From Mycobacterium sp. E2733 (lineage in GTDB: Bacteria > Actinomycetota > Actinomycetes > Mycobacteriales > Mycobacteriaceae), in contig NZ_LZJZ01000027.1 in assembly GCF_001667585.1 (NCBI RefSeq), positions 124,001 through 188,000 of the forward strand: DNA of 64,000 nt, in the 5' to 3' direction. Each line of letters starts with the position of its first letter. Within the stretch, counting starts at the first letter, position 1. Positions 42,064 through 50,661 of this stretch are shown here, piece by piece. Position numbers and translations under genes: made by a program. The notes under the pieces are model-generated. The model worked only from the letters and a program-made list of their open reading frames with translations, ran no database searches and was not told the DNA's origin.

Positions 42064-42075
42064 TCGCGTTCACGC

Positions 42076-43290
42076 ATGCTCCGTATCGGGTTGACCGGTG
42101 GCATCGGCGCCGGCAAGTCGGCGCTGTCGGCCACCTTCGCGAAATGCGGTGCGGTCATCGTGGACGGTGACGTCATCGCGCGCGAGGTGGTCCAGCCGGG
42201 CACCGACGGATTGGCCGCGCTCGTCGAAGCGTTCGGTGACGACATCCTGCTTCCCGACGGATCGCTGGATCGTCCGGCTTTGGCCGCCAAGGCCTTCCGG
42301 GACGACGAGGCGCGTCAGCGGCTGAACGGCATCGTCCACCCACTGGTCGGCAAGCGCCGCGCCGAGATCATCGCCTCGGTGTCCGAGGATTCGGTGGTCG
42401 TCGAAGACATCCCGTTGCTGGTGGAGTCGGGGATGGCGCCGCTGTTTCCGCTCGTCGTCATCGTGTACGCCGACGTCGAGGTGCGGCTGCGTCGGCTTGT
42501 CGATCAGCGGGGCATGCCCGAAGAGGACGCCCGCGCCCGCATCGCCGCACAGGCCAGCGACGAGCAGCGCCGTGCCGTCGCCGACATCTGGGTGGACAAC
42601 TCCGGCAGCCCGGAAGACCTGGTGCGGCGGGCCCATGACGTGTGGGACCACCGGATACTGCCATTCGCGCACAACCTGACCCAGCATCAGGTCGCGCGGG
42701 CGCCGGCGCGGTTGGTACCGCCCGATCCGAGCTGGCCGGATCAGGCGCGGCGGATCGTCAACCGGCTGCAGACCGCCTGCGGCCACCGGGCGATTCGGGT
42801 GGACCACATCGGTTCGACCGCCGTGCCGGGCCTTCCCGCCAAGGACGTGATCGACGTGCAGGTCACGGTCGAATCCTTGGCTGTCGCTGACGAACTCGTC
42901 GAGCCGCTGTTGGCCGCCGGCTATCCCCGCATCGATCGCATCACCTCCGACGTCGCCAAGCGCGATGCCCGCAGCGCCGTCGAGTGCTATGACCACAGTG
43001 ACGATGCGGCGCTGTGGGACAAGCGGATTCACGCCTCCGCCGACCCGGGTCGCCCGACCAACGTGCATATCCGGGTCGATGGCTGGCCAAACCAGCAGTT
43101 CGCGCTGTTGTTCGTCGCCTGGCTGTCGGCCGACCCCGCGGCGCGCGCCGATTACCTGTCCGTCAAACAGTCGGCCGAAACCCAGGCCGGCGGCGACACC
43201 GCGTCCTACGTCGACGCCAAGGAGCCATGGTTTCTTGACGCCTACCGGCGCGCCTGGGCGTGGGCGGATTCGACGGGCTGGCGACCCTAG
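42076..43290 (+). CDS. coaE: Dephospho-CoA kinase CoaE fused to a GrpB domain
   Basis: 404 residues. The first 200 are dephospho-CoA kinase (P-loop GGIGAGKS at 8-15, then VDGDVIAREVV and HPLVGKRR), last step of CoA synthesis. The C-terminal half is a GrpB/UPF0157 nucleotidyltransferase-like domain (DHIGSTAVPGLPAKDVIDVQV). The fusion is standard for mycobacteria; what the GrpB part does is unclear. The stop codon lies inside the first copy of a 58-bp tandem repeat. Confidence 0.95.
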   Translation: MLRIGLTGGIGAGKSALSATFAKCGAVIVDGDVIAREVVQPGTDGLAALVEAFGDDILLPDGSLDRPALAAKAFRDDEARQRLNGIVHPLVGKRRAEIIASVSEDSVVVEDIPLLVESGMAPLFPLVVIVYADVEVRLRRLVDQRGMPEEDARARIAAQASDEQRRAVADIWVDNSGSPEDLVRRAHDVWDHRILPFAHNLTQHQVARAPARLVPPDPSWPDQARRIVNRLQTACGHRAIRVDHIGSTAVPGLPAKDVIDVQVTVESLAVADELVEPLLAAGYPRIDRITSDVAKRDARSAVECYDHSDDAALWDKRIHASADPGRPTNVHIRVDGWPNQQFALLFVAWLSADPAARADYLSVKQSAETQAGGDTASYVDAKEPWFLDAYRRAWAWADSTGWRP

Positions 43291-43408
43291 CCGGGCGACG
43301 ATGCGGCTCGCGCAGCGAGGTGAGGAGGAGTCGGGCAATCGACCCTAGCCGGGCGACGATGCGGCTCGCGCAGCGAGGTGAGGAGGAGTCGGGCAATCGA
43401 CCCTAGCC
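43282..43408. repeat. 58-bp tandem repeat at the 3' end of coaE
   Basis: Two identical 58-bp units starting CGACCCTAGCCGGG (43282 and 43340), followed by an 11-base start of a third (43398). The first unit contains the coaE stop codon. Each unit carries GATGCGGCTCGCGCAGCGAGG and GAGGAGGAGTCGGGCAAT. A diverged copy lies before tesB. Confidence 0.85.
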
Positions 43409-43412
43409 CGGA

Positions 43413-43841
43413 TCAGCCGGGCAGGGGTGCGCCGCACTGCAGCGCACCGTTGTTGGGATCGGCATTTCCGGGGGCCGGTTTGACCATTTGGTCGGCCTGG
43501 GTGAAAACGTTGTCGTCGACGTCGATCTCGCAGTGCACGTTCGCCGAATACGGGAAGCGAAGCACAATCCGCATGCCGGCCTGTTGCGGGTCGGGCAGCA
43601 CCGTGTTGGCCTCGAATACGTTGCCGGGCATGGACGGAAGGTTGGTGGTGTTGGTCTGGCCGCCGTTGATGATGAAGGTGGCCTGACTGCCGGTTGTGAG
43701 CGCGTCGACGCGGGCACGGTAGGTAATGTTGTGCAGGTCCGCCCGCGCGGTCGCCGGACTCAGTTGGGAGCCAACGGCGATGATCGTCACCGCGATGATG
43801 GGCAGCAGCCTGTGGCCGGTGCAGCTCATAGTTGGTGACAT
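43413..43841 (-). CDS. Secreted protein of unknown function (Rv1632c homologue)
   Basis: 142 residues with an N-terminal signal peptide: hydrophobic LLPIIAVTIIAVGS, likely cleaved after ATARA. The mature part (about 105 residues) has three cysteines-poor beta-rich segments and a C-terminal pair of Cys (HCEIDV and LQCGAPLPG) that may form a disulfide. No function known to me. Three in-frame starts exist (TTG 43850, ATG 43841, ATG 43829); I chose the middle one. Gene order next to coaE matches Rv1632c. Confidence 0.7.
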   Translation of the reverse strand: MSPTMSCTGHRLLPIIAVTIIAVGSQLSPATARADLHNITYRARVDALTTGSQATFIINGGQTNTTNLPSMPGNVFEANTVLPDPQQAGMRIVLRFPYSANVHCEIDVDDNVFTQADQMVKPAPGNADPNNGALQCGAPLPG

Positions 43842-43871
43842 TACGCTCAACGTGATCCCGGGACCAAGCGG

Positions 43872-44873
43872 TCAGGCCCCGGTCTCCCGTACCACCTCGC
43901 CGGCGTCCTTGTCGGTGCGGACGCCGAGGTAGCGCGGGTGGCGCAGCTTTCCGTCCCGGGTCCATTCGGTAAAACCGATCTGCACCACCAGTTCGGGACG
44001 CGCCCAATGGGCGCCGGCTTCGCGCACCAGGCCGCGGGTGAAGGGCGGCGTCTCCCGCGTGATCGCCGACAGCCGCTCGTGCAGGCGGCGCAGCGTAGCC
44101 TCGTCGAAGCCCGTCCCCACCTTCCCGGCGTAGACCAGGTCGCGGCCGTCGTAATAGCCCAGCAGCAACGCGCCCAGCTCCACCCTGCTGCCCTTGGGAC
44201 TGGTGTAGCCGCCCACCACGAATTCCTGGTCGCGCACGCACTTGAACTTCAACCAATGCTTCGAGCGGCCGCCGTCGTAAGTCGACTCGGCCAGCTTCGC
44301 GATCACGCCCTCGTCGCCGCGCTCGCAGGCCGCACGATACGCGCTCAGTCCGTCGGCAACCCGGTGCGGGGTGTAGCGCAGCGGCCCACCGAATTCAATT
44401 GCATTGCGGAGCAGCCGCTTCCGCCACGTCAGCGGCGCGTCGACCGTGGCCCTGCCGTCGAGGTGCAGCAGGTCGAAGACGTAATAGAAGACGCGGACCG
44501 GCGATGCGCGGGCGACCTCGGGGTTGGTGATGCCCAGGCGGCCCTGCAGCCGGGCGAAGCTGGTGCGGCGCCCCTCGAACGCCACCACCTCGCCGTCGAG
44601 CACGAAACGGGTGGTGTGTTGCACGGCGAGCGCGTCGACCAGTTCCGGATAGGTTCCGTTGAGCGGCTGGCGATTTCGCGACAACAGCCGCACCCGGGCG
44701 CCGTCACGAAATGCCAGGCAGCGCATCCCGTCGAACTTGCGCTCGAAGACCCACCGTGGATCGGAGAACCGCTTGTCGGTCAGGGTGGCCAGCGTGGGGG
44801 ATCGCCAGTCGGGCACCGGCTCATCGTGCAGCGCCTCACGCACCGCGCCGGGCAGAGCGCCGAAGGTCGTCAT
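43872..44873 (-). CDS. Stand-alone ATP-dependent DNA ligase (LigD ligase-domain type)
   Basis: 333 residues: nucleotidyltransferase domain (about 30-215) with motif I FERKFDGMR (Lys46 adenylated), motif III FYYVFDLLHLDG, motif IV DEGVIAKL and motif V HWLKFKC, then an OB-fold domain (about 220-330) ending HPRYLGVRTDK. Resembles the ligase domain of LigD without polymerase or nuclease parts. Function is probably in end joining or another repair pathway; the housekeeping NAD ligase is elsewhere. It has no counterpart between Rv1632c and uvrB in M. tuberculosis. It follows the HAD-ATPase gene by 62 bp on the same strand. Confidence 0.88.
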   Translation of the reverse strand: MTTFGALPGAVREALHDEPVPDWRSPTLATLTDKRFSDPRWVFERKFDGMRCLAFRDGARVRLLSRNRQPLNGTYPELVDALAVQHTTRFVLDGEVVAFEGRRTSFARLQGRLGITNPEVARASPVRVFYYVFDLLHLDGRATVDAPLTWRKRLLRNAIEFGGPLRYTPHRVADGLSAYRAACERGDEGVIAKLAESTYDGGRSKHWLKFKCVRDQEFVVGGYTSPKGSRVELGALLLGYYDGRDLVYAGKVGTGFDEATLRRLHERLSAITRETPPFTRGLVREAGAHWARPELVVQIGFTEWTRDGKLRHPRYLGVRTDKDAGEVVRETGA

Positions 44874-44935
44874 GACACTTCGCCCGCGTGCTCACGCATG
44901 CCAAAACCGTACCGTCCCCCTTGCCCCGGCGGGTA

Positions 44936-46621
44936 TTACTCGTTTGGAGACGCCGAACGCGGTCGCCCGGTGGAATCGGTGCGCAGATACCGTTCTTCTA
45001 CCGCGCGGATTAGTTCGTGCCGAATGCGTTCCACGTCGGCGGCATGACGCGCGAGTATCTCGTCCTCCCAGGCCGCCACCTGCTTGGCCAAGTCCTTGTC
45101 GGCAATGGTGCCGTCCAGCCAACGGGAAAAGTCCCCGCGGGCGAGGTGATATTGGAGTGCCCGGTAGTCGAGATGGCCTAAGGCGGCCTGAAATTCGTGC
45201 ATCGTCGCGGCCGGCCGGACGGGTCGGCCTTCGACGGTATGGAAGTAGAACCGCCGCTCGTCGGGTAGCCGGATATCGGCGTATTTGTGGCGGTGCCGCA
45301 CGTGCCCGGTCTGGCGCTCAGCGACGGTAAATGCGCGAGACGGGCCCCCTCCGAAGCTGATCGTGGCCCGGCGTACCGAGGTCATGTTCGCTTCGGCGGC
45401 CCTGGTGGTGAGTGTCAACACCACGTCGCTGTTGTCGATCTCCTGGGCGGGCAATGACGCCGGTGCGAATGACGACAGCACGTAGCCGCCGCGACGTGCC
45501 CAGTGCGCTTCCTCGTCGGTGCCCAACAGATGCGCCTCGTCGTAGATCACCCAATGCGGGAATCCGTGATGTTCGCGGTGCGCCTCGGCGGTCTCCCGCA
45601 GCCGGCGTACGTAGTCGGACTTGGCAGGCTCCGCGAGACCGGAGATGTCGATCACCACGCTCGAACCCGGATGGAGACCGTTGACCAAGTCGGTGGGTTC
45701 GGGAAGGTGGTGACGACCATCGATGATCTCCACCCCGGTGAGCTCGCGCAGCTGTAAGTGGTCGCCTTCGGGGTCGATGACCAGGACGCAATATGTCGCC
45801 TGGATCCATCTCTCCGCCAACAGCCCGACCAGGTGGCTTTTCCCCGACCCGGCAGGACCGGTGACGAGGACGCGGCCCTGGCTTCCCGGTATCCGGGTGG
45901 GAGTCTGGTCGTCGAAGGTGCCGATGTTGATCCACCGTCGCGTCGGGCACCAGCGTTGTGCCCCGCTGAGGTACGGGCCGGTCAGCAACTCGGCGACGCC
46001 GGCGCCATTCGGTTCATTGAGGACGAGGTCGGCGCGCCGGCGCGCGGACGAGATGGCATCGGCCACCGCGACACCGATCTCCGCGATACCGAAAAGCGAC
46101 AAGTCGTTCTCGGCGTCCCCGACGGCGACGGTGTTGTGCGGCGAGAGATTCATCGCGGCCAGGGCCCCGCATAGCCCGGTGCCCTTGGTGACACCGGCAG
46201 GCAACACCATCAGGGCCGCCCGGTTCCGCACGACCTGGCAGTCCAGTCCGAGCTCGCCGATCACCTCGGCGACGGTCGCGGCGTGCTCGCCGCTGATCGC
46301 CACTATCGCCTCACCCCGACGGAATGGCACCCAGCGCTCGGCAAGTGCGTCATCAAGGCTGCTGTCCACGGGCTCTGCCAGGGCGCTTGCGTGCCCCTCG
46401 ACCGCCATCACCGCGCCGTTTTCCAGCACCAGCGCGTCGAAGTGGTCCGCGATGTGGGGAAACTCCGTTTGCAGTTCCGCTCCGATGCGACCGGTGACCA
46501 ACACGACTGTCAGCCCTTTGTGCCGAGCATCGTCTATGGCGGTCAGGGCCTTGGGTGACACCTGGCCGCGCGATGTCAGTGTGCCGTCGAGGTCGACCGC
46601 TATCACTTGGAAAAACGTCAC
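44936..46621 (-). CDS. HAD phosphatase fused to a HerA-like P-loop ATPase
   Basis: 561 residues in three parts. Residues 1-215: Cof-type HAD phosphatase with DLDGT (10-14), LVTGR (41-45), Lys146 and GDAEND (168-173), all catalytic residues present. Residues 235-450: P-loop ATPase with Walker A GPAGSGKS (255-262), VIDPEGDH (281-288) and Walker B WVIYDEAHLL (357-366), like HerA/FtsK-type ATPases. Residues 480-540: helical domain with YHLARGDFSRW (491-501). GTG 46621 has AGGAAG upstream. It lies 58 bp after an hrp1-like gene and before a DNA ligase. The substrate of either enzyme part is unknown; I know no characterised relative. Confidence 0.8.
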   Translation of the reverse strand: MTFFQVIAVDLDGTLTSRGQVSPKALTAIDDARHKGLTVVLVTGRIGAELQTEFPHIADHFDALVLENGAVMAVEGHASALAEPVDSSLDDALAERWVPFRRGEAIVAISGEHAATVAEVIGELGLDCQVVRNRAALMVLPAGVTKGTGLCGALAAMNLSPHNTVAVGDAENDLSLFGIAEIGVAVADAISSARRRADLVLNEPNGAGVAELLTGPYLSGAQRWCPTRRWINIGTFDDQTPTRIPGSQGRVLVTGPAGSGKSHLVGLLAERWIQATYCVLVIDPEGDHLQLRELTGVEIIDGRHHLPEPTDLVNGLHPGSSVVIDISGLAEPAKSDYVRRLRETAEAHREHHGFPHWVIYDEAHLLGTDEEAHWARRGGYVLSSFAPASLPAQEIDNSDVVLTLTTRAAEANMTSVRRATISFGGGPSRAFTVAERQTGHVRHRHKYADIRLPDERRFYFHTVEGRPVRPAATMHEFQAALGHLDYRALQYHLARGDFSRWLDGTIADKDLAKQVAAWEDEILARHAADVERIRHELIRAVEERYLRTDSTGRPRSASPNE

Positions 46622-46679
46622 GGCTTCCTCGGATCCGTTCGCCTGACGGCCATATGCGGTAAGCCGGCCCGTGGAAGGG

Positions 46680-47114
46680 TCAGTGGCTGGTGATGGCAGG
46701 CTGGGCGCAGATCGCTTTGACGAACTGGGCGATGGCGTGCTCGGGAAGGTGGCGGGCGATATCGGCTTCGCTGACGATGCCGACCAACCGATGGTTGTCG
46801 ATCACGGGCAGCCTGCGGACCTGATGCTCCTCCATGAGGGTGAGCATCTCGTCGATACCGGCATCGGCTTCGACGTGGTAGGCACTGCCCTGCGCTAGTT
46901 CACCCACCTGCAAGGTGTCCGGATCATGTCCGGCCGCAATGCATCTGATCACGATGTCGCGGTCGGTGATCATTCCGTGTAGGCGGTCGTCGTCGCCGCA
47001 GATCGGCAGTGCTCCTACGCCCAGGTCGCGCATCTGCCGAGCCGCGGCCATCACCGTCTCATGTTCACCGGCACAGCTGGCGCCGGTGTGCATGATTTCA
47101 CGCGCGGTGGTCAT
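46680..47114 (-). CDS. hrp1: Hrp1-like CBS-domain protein (Rv2626c type)
   Basis: 144 residues formed by two CBS domains (about 8-65 and 75-130). It is very close to M. tuberculosis Hrp1: shared blocks include MTTAREIM, ALPICGDDDRLHGM, TDRDIVI, MEEHQVRRLPVI and ADIARHLPEHAI. Hrp1 is among the most strongly hypoxia-induced DosR-regulon proteins; its ligand is unknown. The ATG at 47114 has GGGAGA upstream. The homologue of this gene lies elsewhere in M. tuberculosis, so this is a different setting. A possible DosR-like box lies upstream. Confidence 0.9.
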   Translation of the reverse strand: MTTAREIMHTGASCAGEHETVMAAARQMRDLGVGALPICGDDDRLHGMITDRDIVIRCIAAGHDPDTLQVGELAQGSAYHVEADAGIDEMLTLMEEHQVRRLPVIDNHRLVGIVSEADIARHLPEHAIAQFVKAICAQPAITSH

Positions 47115-47180
47115 GCTCTTCTCCCTAAACAATTGCTGACACGGCACTGCCGAAATTAGGGCCACCGGTGCGCCGAGGAT

Positions 47181-47195
47181 AGGGCCGTTAGACCT
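47181..47195 (-). promoter_or_regulatory. Possible DosR-like box upstream of hrp1-like gene
   Basis: Minus-strand AGGTCTAACGGCCCT matches the DosR half-site pattern GGGACTTTNGGCCCT at about 11 of 15 positions, 67 bases upstream of the hrp1-like start. Judged by eye from the remembered consensus. Confidence 0.35.
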
Positions 47196-47218
47196 TGGTT
47201 CGGGCTGGAGCTCCGCCC

Positions 47219-47659
47219 CTACCTCTCGCGCCAGGTCAGCTCCATCCCGTACCCGGCCAGCCAGCGGGACAGGTCATAACCATTGCGGGCCAGCCCCGCG
47301 ATGGCGTCCACGGCGCGAAGCACCGCCCGCTCGGCGACCTCGGGGGTCAACAGGCCGTGGCGGACGGCATCCAGCAACTCGTCGACGTCGGTGAGGTCCG
47401 CGCCGTCGCCGGTGCGGACCTCGATGTCGAGGTAGTGATCCTCGGAATGCCAGACGTTGGGGTCGGGCGTGTACTCCCCGACGTCGAGGTAGTAGTCGTG
47501 ACCGCGTTCATGGCCCGGGTTGAAGTGAAAGACCGTGGCGCGCAAACCGACCGACGGTAGCAGCCATGACTCGAGGTAATGGAACTGGGCGCGGCCGGGG
47601 GTGGGCCGGGCTACGTAGAGGCCCCACGGGTGCACCGCGTAGTCGTCCACGGCCCGCAC
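47219..47659 (-). CDS. DUF402 protein, start codon uncertain
   Basis: 146 residues from GTG 47659. DUF402 fold (FomD-like) with the region GRAQFHYLESWLLPSVGLRATVFHFNPGHE and DYYLDVGEYTPDPNVWHSEDHYLDIEV, whose acidic residues could bind metal and act on a nucleoside phosphate. The frame stays open upstream and codes for a plausible HPPKHETFDLNARTNTDPKG start, but no ATG, GTG or TTG precedes it; the natural position has ATC (47725-47723), 6 bases after TAGAGT. Either the GTG is used or translation begins at a non-standard codon. It follows the ABC exporter gene immediately. Confidence 0.75.
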   Translation of the reverse strand: MRAVDDYAVHPWGLYVARPTPGRAQFHYLESWLLPSVGLRATVFHFNPGHERGHDYYLDVGEYTPDPNVWHSEDHYLDIEVRTGDGADLTDVDELLDAVRHGLLTPEVAERAVLRAVDAIAGLARNGYDLSRWLAGYGMELTWRER

Positions 47660-47734
47660 GATGCCTTTGGGATCGGTGTTGGTGCGGGCGTTCAGGTCGA
47701 ACGTCTCGTGCTTCGGTGGATGGATGATGCAACT

Positions 47735-50395
47735 CTAACGCCGAAGCCGGATTTTCCACCGCACGAGTCCGGCATAGAACAGTGACAACGCCGCGAGCAT
47801 GCCCATGTCGAGCAGCCAGACCTTCGGCGTGTGTTGCCAGAACCGGTCCTGGGACAGCAGCGAATCGGGCACCAGGTGCCGCAGGTCGACCGTCGACGCC
47901 GCCGCGGCGTAGCCCCACCGCGCGGGCATACCGAAGGAGAGCTGGTCCAGCCCGAGCCGGCCGGTCACGGGAACCATGCCGCCGCACAACACCAACTGTG
48001 CCATCACCGTCACGACGAACAGCGGCATGATCTGCTCGCTGGAGCGGACCAGCGACGAGATCGCCAGTCCGAGAATCGCCGAGGCGACACAGGTCGCCGC
48101 GACGGTGGCGAACAGTTCGGTGGTCGCCCCGATGGTCGAATGGCCGAGCAGAACGGCGCCGCGCGTCGGCGCGCTCTTGCCGATCACCACGATCGCGGTG
48201 ATGATCGCCGACTGCAGGACCGCGAACCCGCAATACACCGCCGTTTTCGCGAGCAGGTAGGCCGTGGTCGACAGCCCGACCGCCTGCTCGCGCTGGAAGA
48301 TCGGACGCTCGCCGACCAGGTCGCGGATGGTCAGCGCGGTACCCATGAACGCCGCGGCCGGCATCAGCAGGGCCAGAATCTGGGCCGCTTCGTCGGGCGT
48401 CCCGGCGTTTGCGCCGGGCAGATGGAATCCATTGCTGCCCGGAACGGTCAGGGACAGCGACCCCAGGATGAACGGCAACAGCGCCAAGAAGATGAAGTAC
48501 GCCCGGTCGGCGACCACCAGGCGGATCTGCCGGCGGGCGACCGTCGAAATCTGGCGCCGCACACTGGTATGCACCGGTTCGCCCAGGGCCCCAGGCTCAT
48601 CGGCCTTGTCCGGCACCGGTTTCTGCGGGCGCTTCTCGGCGTCACGCTGCTCGAGGAAGCGCCGGTTGGCCTCTTCGGGGTCGGCGCCCACCTTGGTGAA
48701 GATCTTCGCCCAGTCGGTGGTCCCCATCGCCTCGCCGATCTGGTCCGGCGGGCCGCAGTAGGCCGTCTTGCCGCCCGGGGCCACCAACAGCAGCTGATCG
48801 CAGGTGTCGAGGTAGGACAGCATGTGCGTCACCACGATCACCACCCGCCCGGCGTCGGCCAGCTGCCGCAGCATCATCATGACCTGGTGGTCGAGCGCGG
48901 GGTCCAGGCCCGAAGTCGGCTCGTCGAGGATCAACAGCGAAGGGCCGGTGAGCAACTCGAGCGCCACCGAGGCGCGCTTGCGCTGACCGCCGGACAGCTT
49001 GTCCACGCGGGTGTCGGCGTGCTTGGTCAGGTCGAGCTCTTCGAGGACCTGGGCGACGACCTTCGCCCGGTCGGATTTGCTGGTGTCGGGCGGCAGTCGC
49101 AGTTCGGCGGCGTAGCCGAGGGCCTGGTTGATCGTCAGCTGCCGGTGCACCACGTCGTCCTGCGGGACCATGCCGATGCGGCTGCGCAACGACGCGTATT
49201 CGGCGTGAATGTCGTGGCCCTCGAACGTAACCGAGCCGGAGCTGGGGGTGCTGTAGCCGGCGATGAGCCTGGCCAGGGTGCTCTTGCCGGCGCCCGACCC
49301 GCCGATGACGGCGGTCAGCGTGCCGGGGCGCGCGAGCAGCGAGATGTCGTCCAGCAGCTGTTTGCCGTTGTCGACGACGTACTTGACGTTGTGCACCTCC
49401 AGACCGACGGTGCGCGTCGCGGCCTCGCTGCGTTGGGTCAGGGCGCCGTCATGAAAAACCAGATCGATGTTGCCGATGGTGACTACGTCGTCGTCGGACA
49501 GGATCGCCGATCCGATCCGGGTGCCGTTGACGAAGGTCCCGTTGATGCTGTTGTCCCGGATTTCCGTGCCGAGCGGCGTCTGCACCAACGTCGCATGCCG
49601 GCGTGAGGCCAACACGTCGGAGACCACTATGTCGTTCTCCGCGGCGCGACCAATCGTCCTGGCGCCCGGGGTGCCCGCGGCGGCCGACGAGCGCGGTGAA
49701 AGCAACTTCACAAACCGCGTCGCAAGGTTCGACACGTCGGCGGTCTTGGCGTCGACCACGGTGAGTTCGGTGGGCGGCGTCGCGGCTGGCGGCGCCGCGC
49801 CGGCGTGCACGACGGTCCGCTCGTTGAGCGGTGCGCCGCGGAGGCCCGGCGCGGGCACGGGCCCGTCCGGCGCCGGGCGGGGCGGTGAAACCCGCTGGCG
49901 GGACGGCGAATTCGGCACCCCCACCGGCGGCCTGGGCGGCAGCGGTCGCGACGGTGCCGCGTTGGCGCCGCACCGGCCTGGATTCCTGACCGGATTCGTC
50001 TGCTCGGGAAGCGCCGACCAAGCCAGCGTCGGCGGCCCGGCCCCCGGGCTCGGCCGCGTCCTGCCCGGCCGGTCGGTGTAGCCCTGCCGCGGTCCGATGG
50101 CGAAGGTCAGCCGTGGCCCCTGCGGGTTGCCGACGTGAATGCTCTGACCGTCGTGGACGTCGATGACCGGCATCCGGTAGCCGTTGAGATAGGTTCCGTT
50201 CAGCGACCCGTTGTCTATTGCCAGCCAGCGGCCTTGGTCGAAACGCAGGATCAGGTGGGCACGCGAGATCCGTGGATCGGCGATGCGCACGTCGGCGTTG
50301 GTATCGCGGCCGATGACCACCTCGTGGCCGGCCGCGAAGGATCGTTGGGACCCGTCGTGCCGAATCGTCAGGATGGGCGGGGCGGGTCGAGTCAC
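47735..50395 (-). CDS. Double-FHA ABC exporter (Rv1747-like)
   Basis: 886 residues. FHA domain 1 (about 25-95: VVIGRDTNADVRIADPRISRAH, NGSLNGTYLNG), a Pro-rich linker with Thr sites, FHA domain 2 (about 245-310: IGRAAENDIVVSD, NSINGTFVNG), an ABCG-type ATPase (Walker A GGSGAGKST, LSGGQRKRASVALELL, LLILDEPTSGLD) and six C-terminal membrane helices. Rv1747 exports cell-envelope lipids such as PIM/LAM and is controlled by PknF, which phosphorylates the linker Thr residues read by the FHA domains. A PknF-like kinase gene is divergent from it here. Confidence 0.92.
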   Translation of the reverse strand: MTRPAPPILTIRHDGSQRSFAAGHEVVIGRDTNADVRIADPRISRAHLILRFDQGRWLAIDNGSLNGTYLNGYRMPVIDVHDGQSIHVGNPQGPRLTFAIGPRQGYTDRPGRTRPSPGAGPPTLAWSALPEQTNPVRNPGRCGANAAPSRPLPPRPPVGVPNSPSRQRVSPPRPAPDGPVPAPGLRGAPLNERTVVHAGAAPPAATPPTELTVVDAKTADVSNLATRFVKLLSPRSSAAAGTPGARTIGRAAENDIVVSDVLASRRHATLVQTPLGTEIRDNSINGTFVNGTRIGSAILSDDDVVTIGNIDLVFHDGALTQRSEAATRTVGLEVHNVKYVVDNGKQLLDDISLLARPGTLTAVIGGSGAGKSTLARLIAGYSTPSSGSVTFEGHDIHAEYASLRSRIGMVPQDDVVHRQLTINQALGYAAELRLPPDTSKSDRAKVVAQVLEELDLTKHADTRVDKLSGGQRKRASVALELLTGPSLLILDEPTSGLDPALDHQVMMMLRQLADAGRVVIVVTHMLSYLDTCDQLLLVAPGGKTAYCGPPDQIGEAMGTTDWAKIFTKVGADPEEANRRFLEQRDAEKRPQKPVPDKADEPGALGEPVHTSVRRQISTVARRQIRLVVADRAYFIFLALLPFILGSLSLTVPGSNGFHLPGANAGTPDEAAQILALLMPAAAFMGTALTIRDLVGERPIFQREQAVGLSTTAYLLAKTAVYCGFAVLQSAIITAIVVIGKSAPTRGAVLLGHSTIGATTELFATVAATCVASAILGLAISSLVRSSEQIMPLFVVTVMAQLVLCGGMVPVTGRLGLDQLSFGMPARWGYAAAASTVDLRHLVPDSLLSQDRFWQHTPKVWLLDMGMLAALSLFYAGLVRWKIRLRR

Positions 50396-50661
50396 TACAC
50401 AAGTATCGGTGCGTCGGGTGAGTGGTCTCTATCGGGATCGCCTGTGATTTCGCTATGTTTCGGTCCGGCCACTCATAACCGTTTCATAGCTTGCTGAGGC
50501 GAACCCCCCACCGGGATCCGGCATGATCTGAACGGAGGGGGTGCAGTCGGTTGTTTCGCGGGGCGCCGGGCACACCGTGGTGCCGGCCGCAGCGCCGACG
50601 CGGAGCAACGGCCCAATCGCGATGCCCTGGCAATGCGAAGGACGAGGGGACGAGGCGGTAG

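Noticed and set aside
43282..43408. CRISPR array
   Set aside because: Units are contiguous with no spacers and only two full copies; no cas genes nearby.
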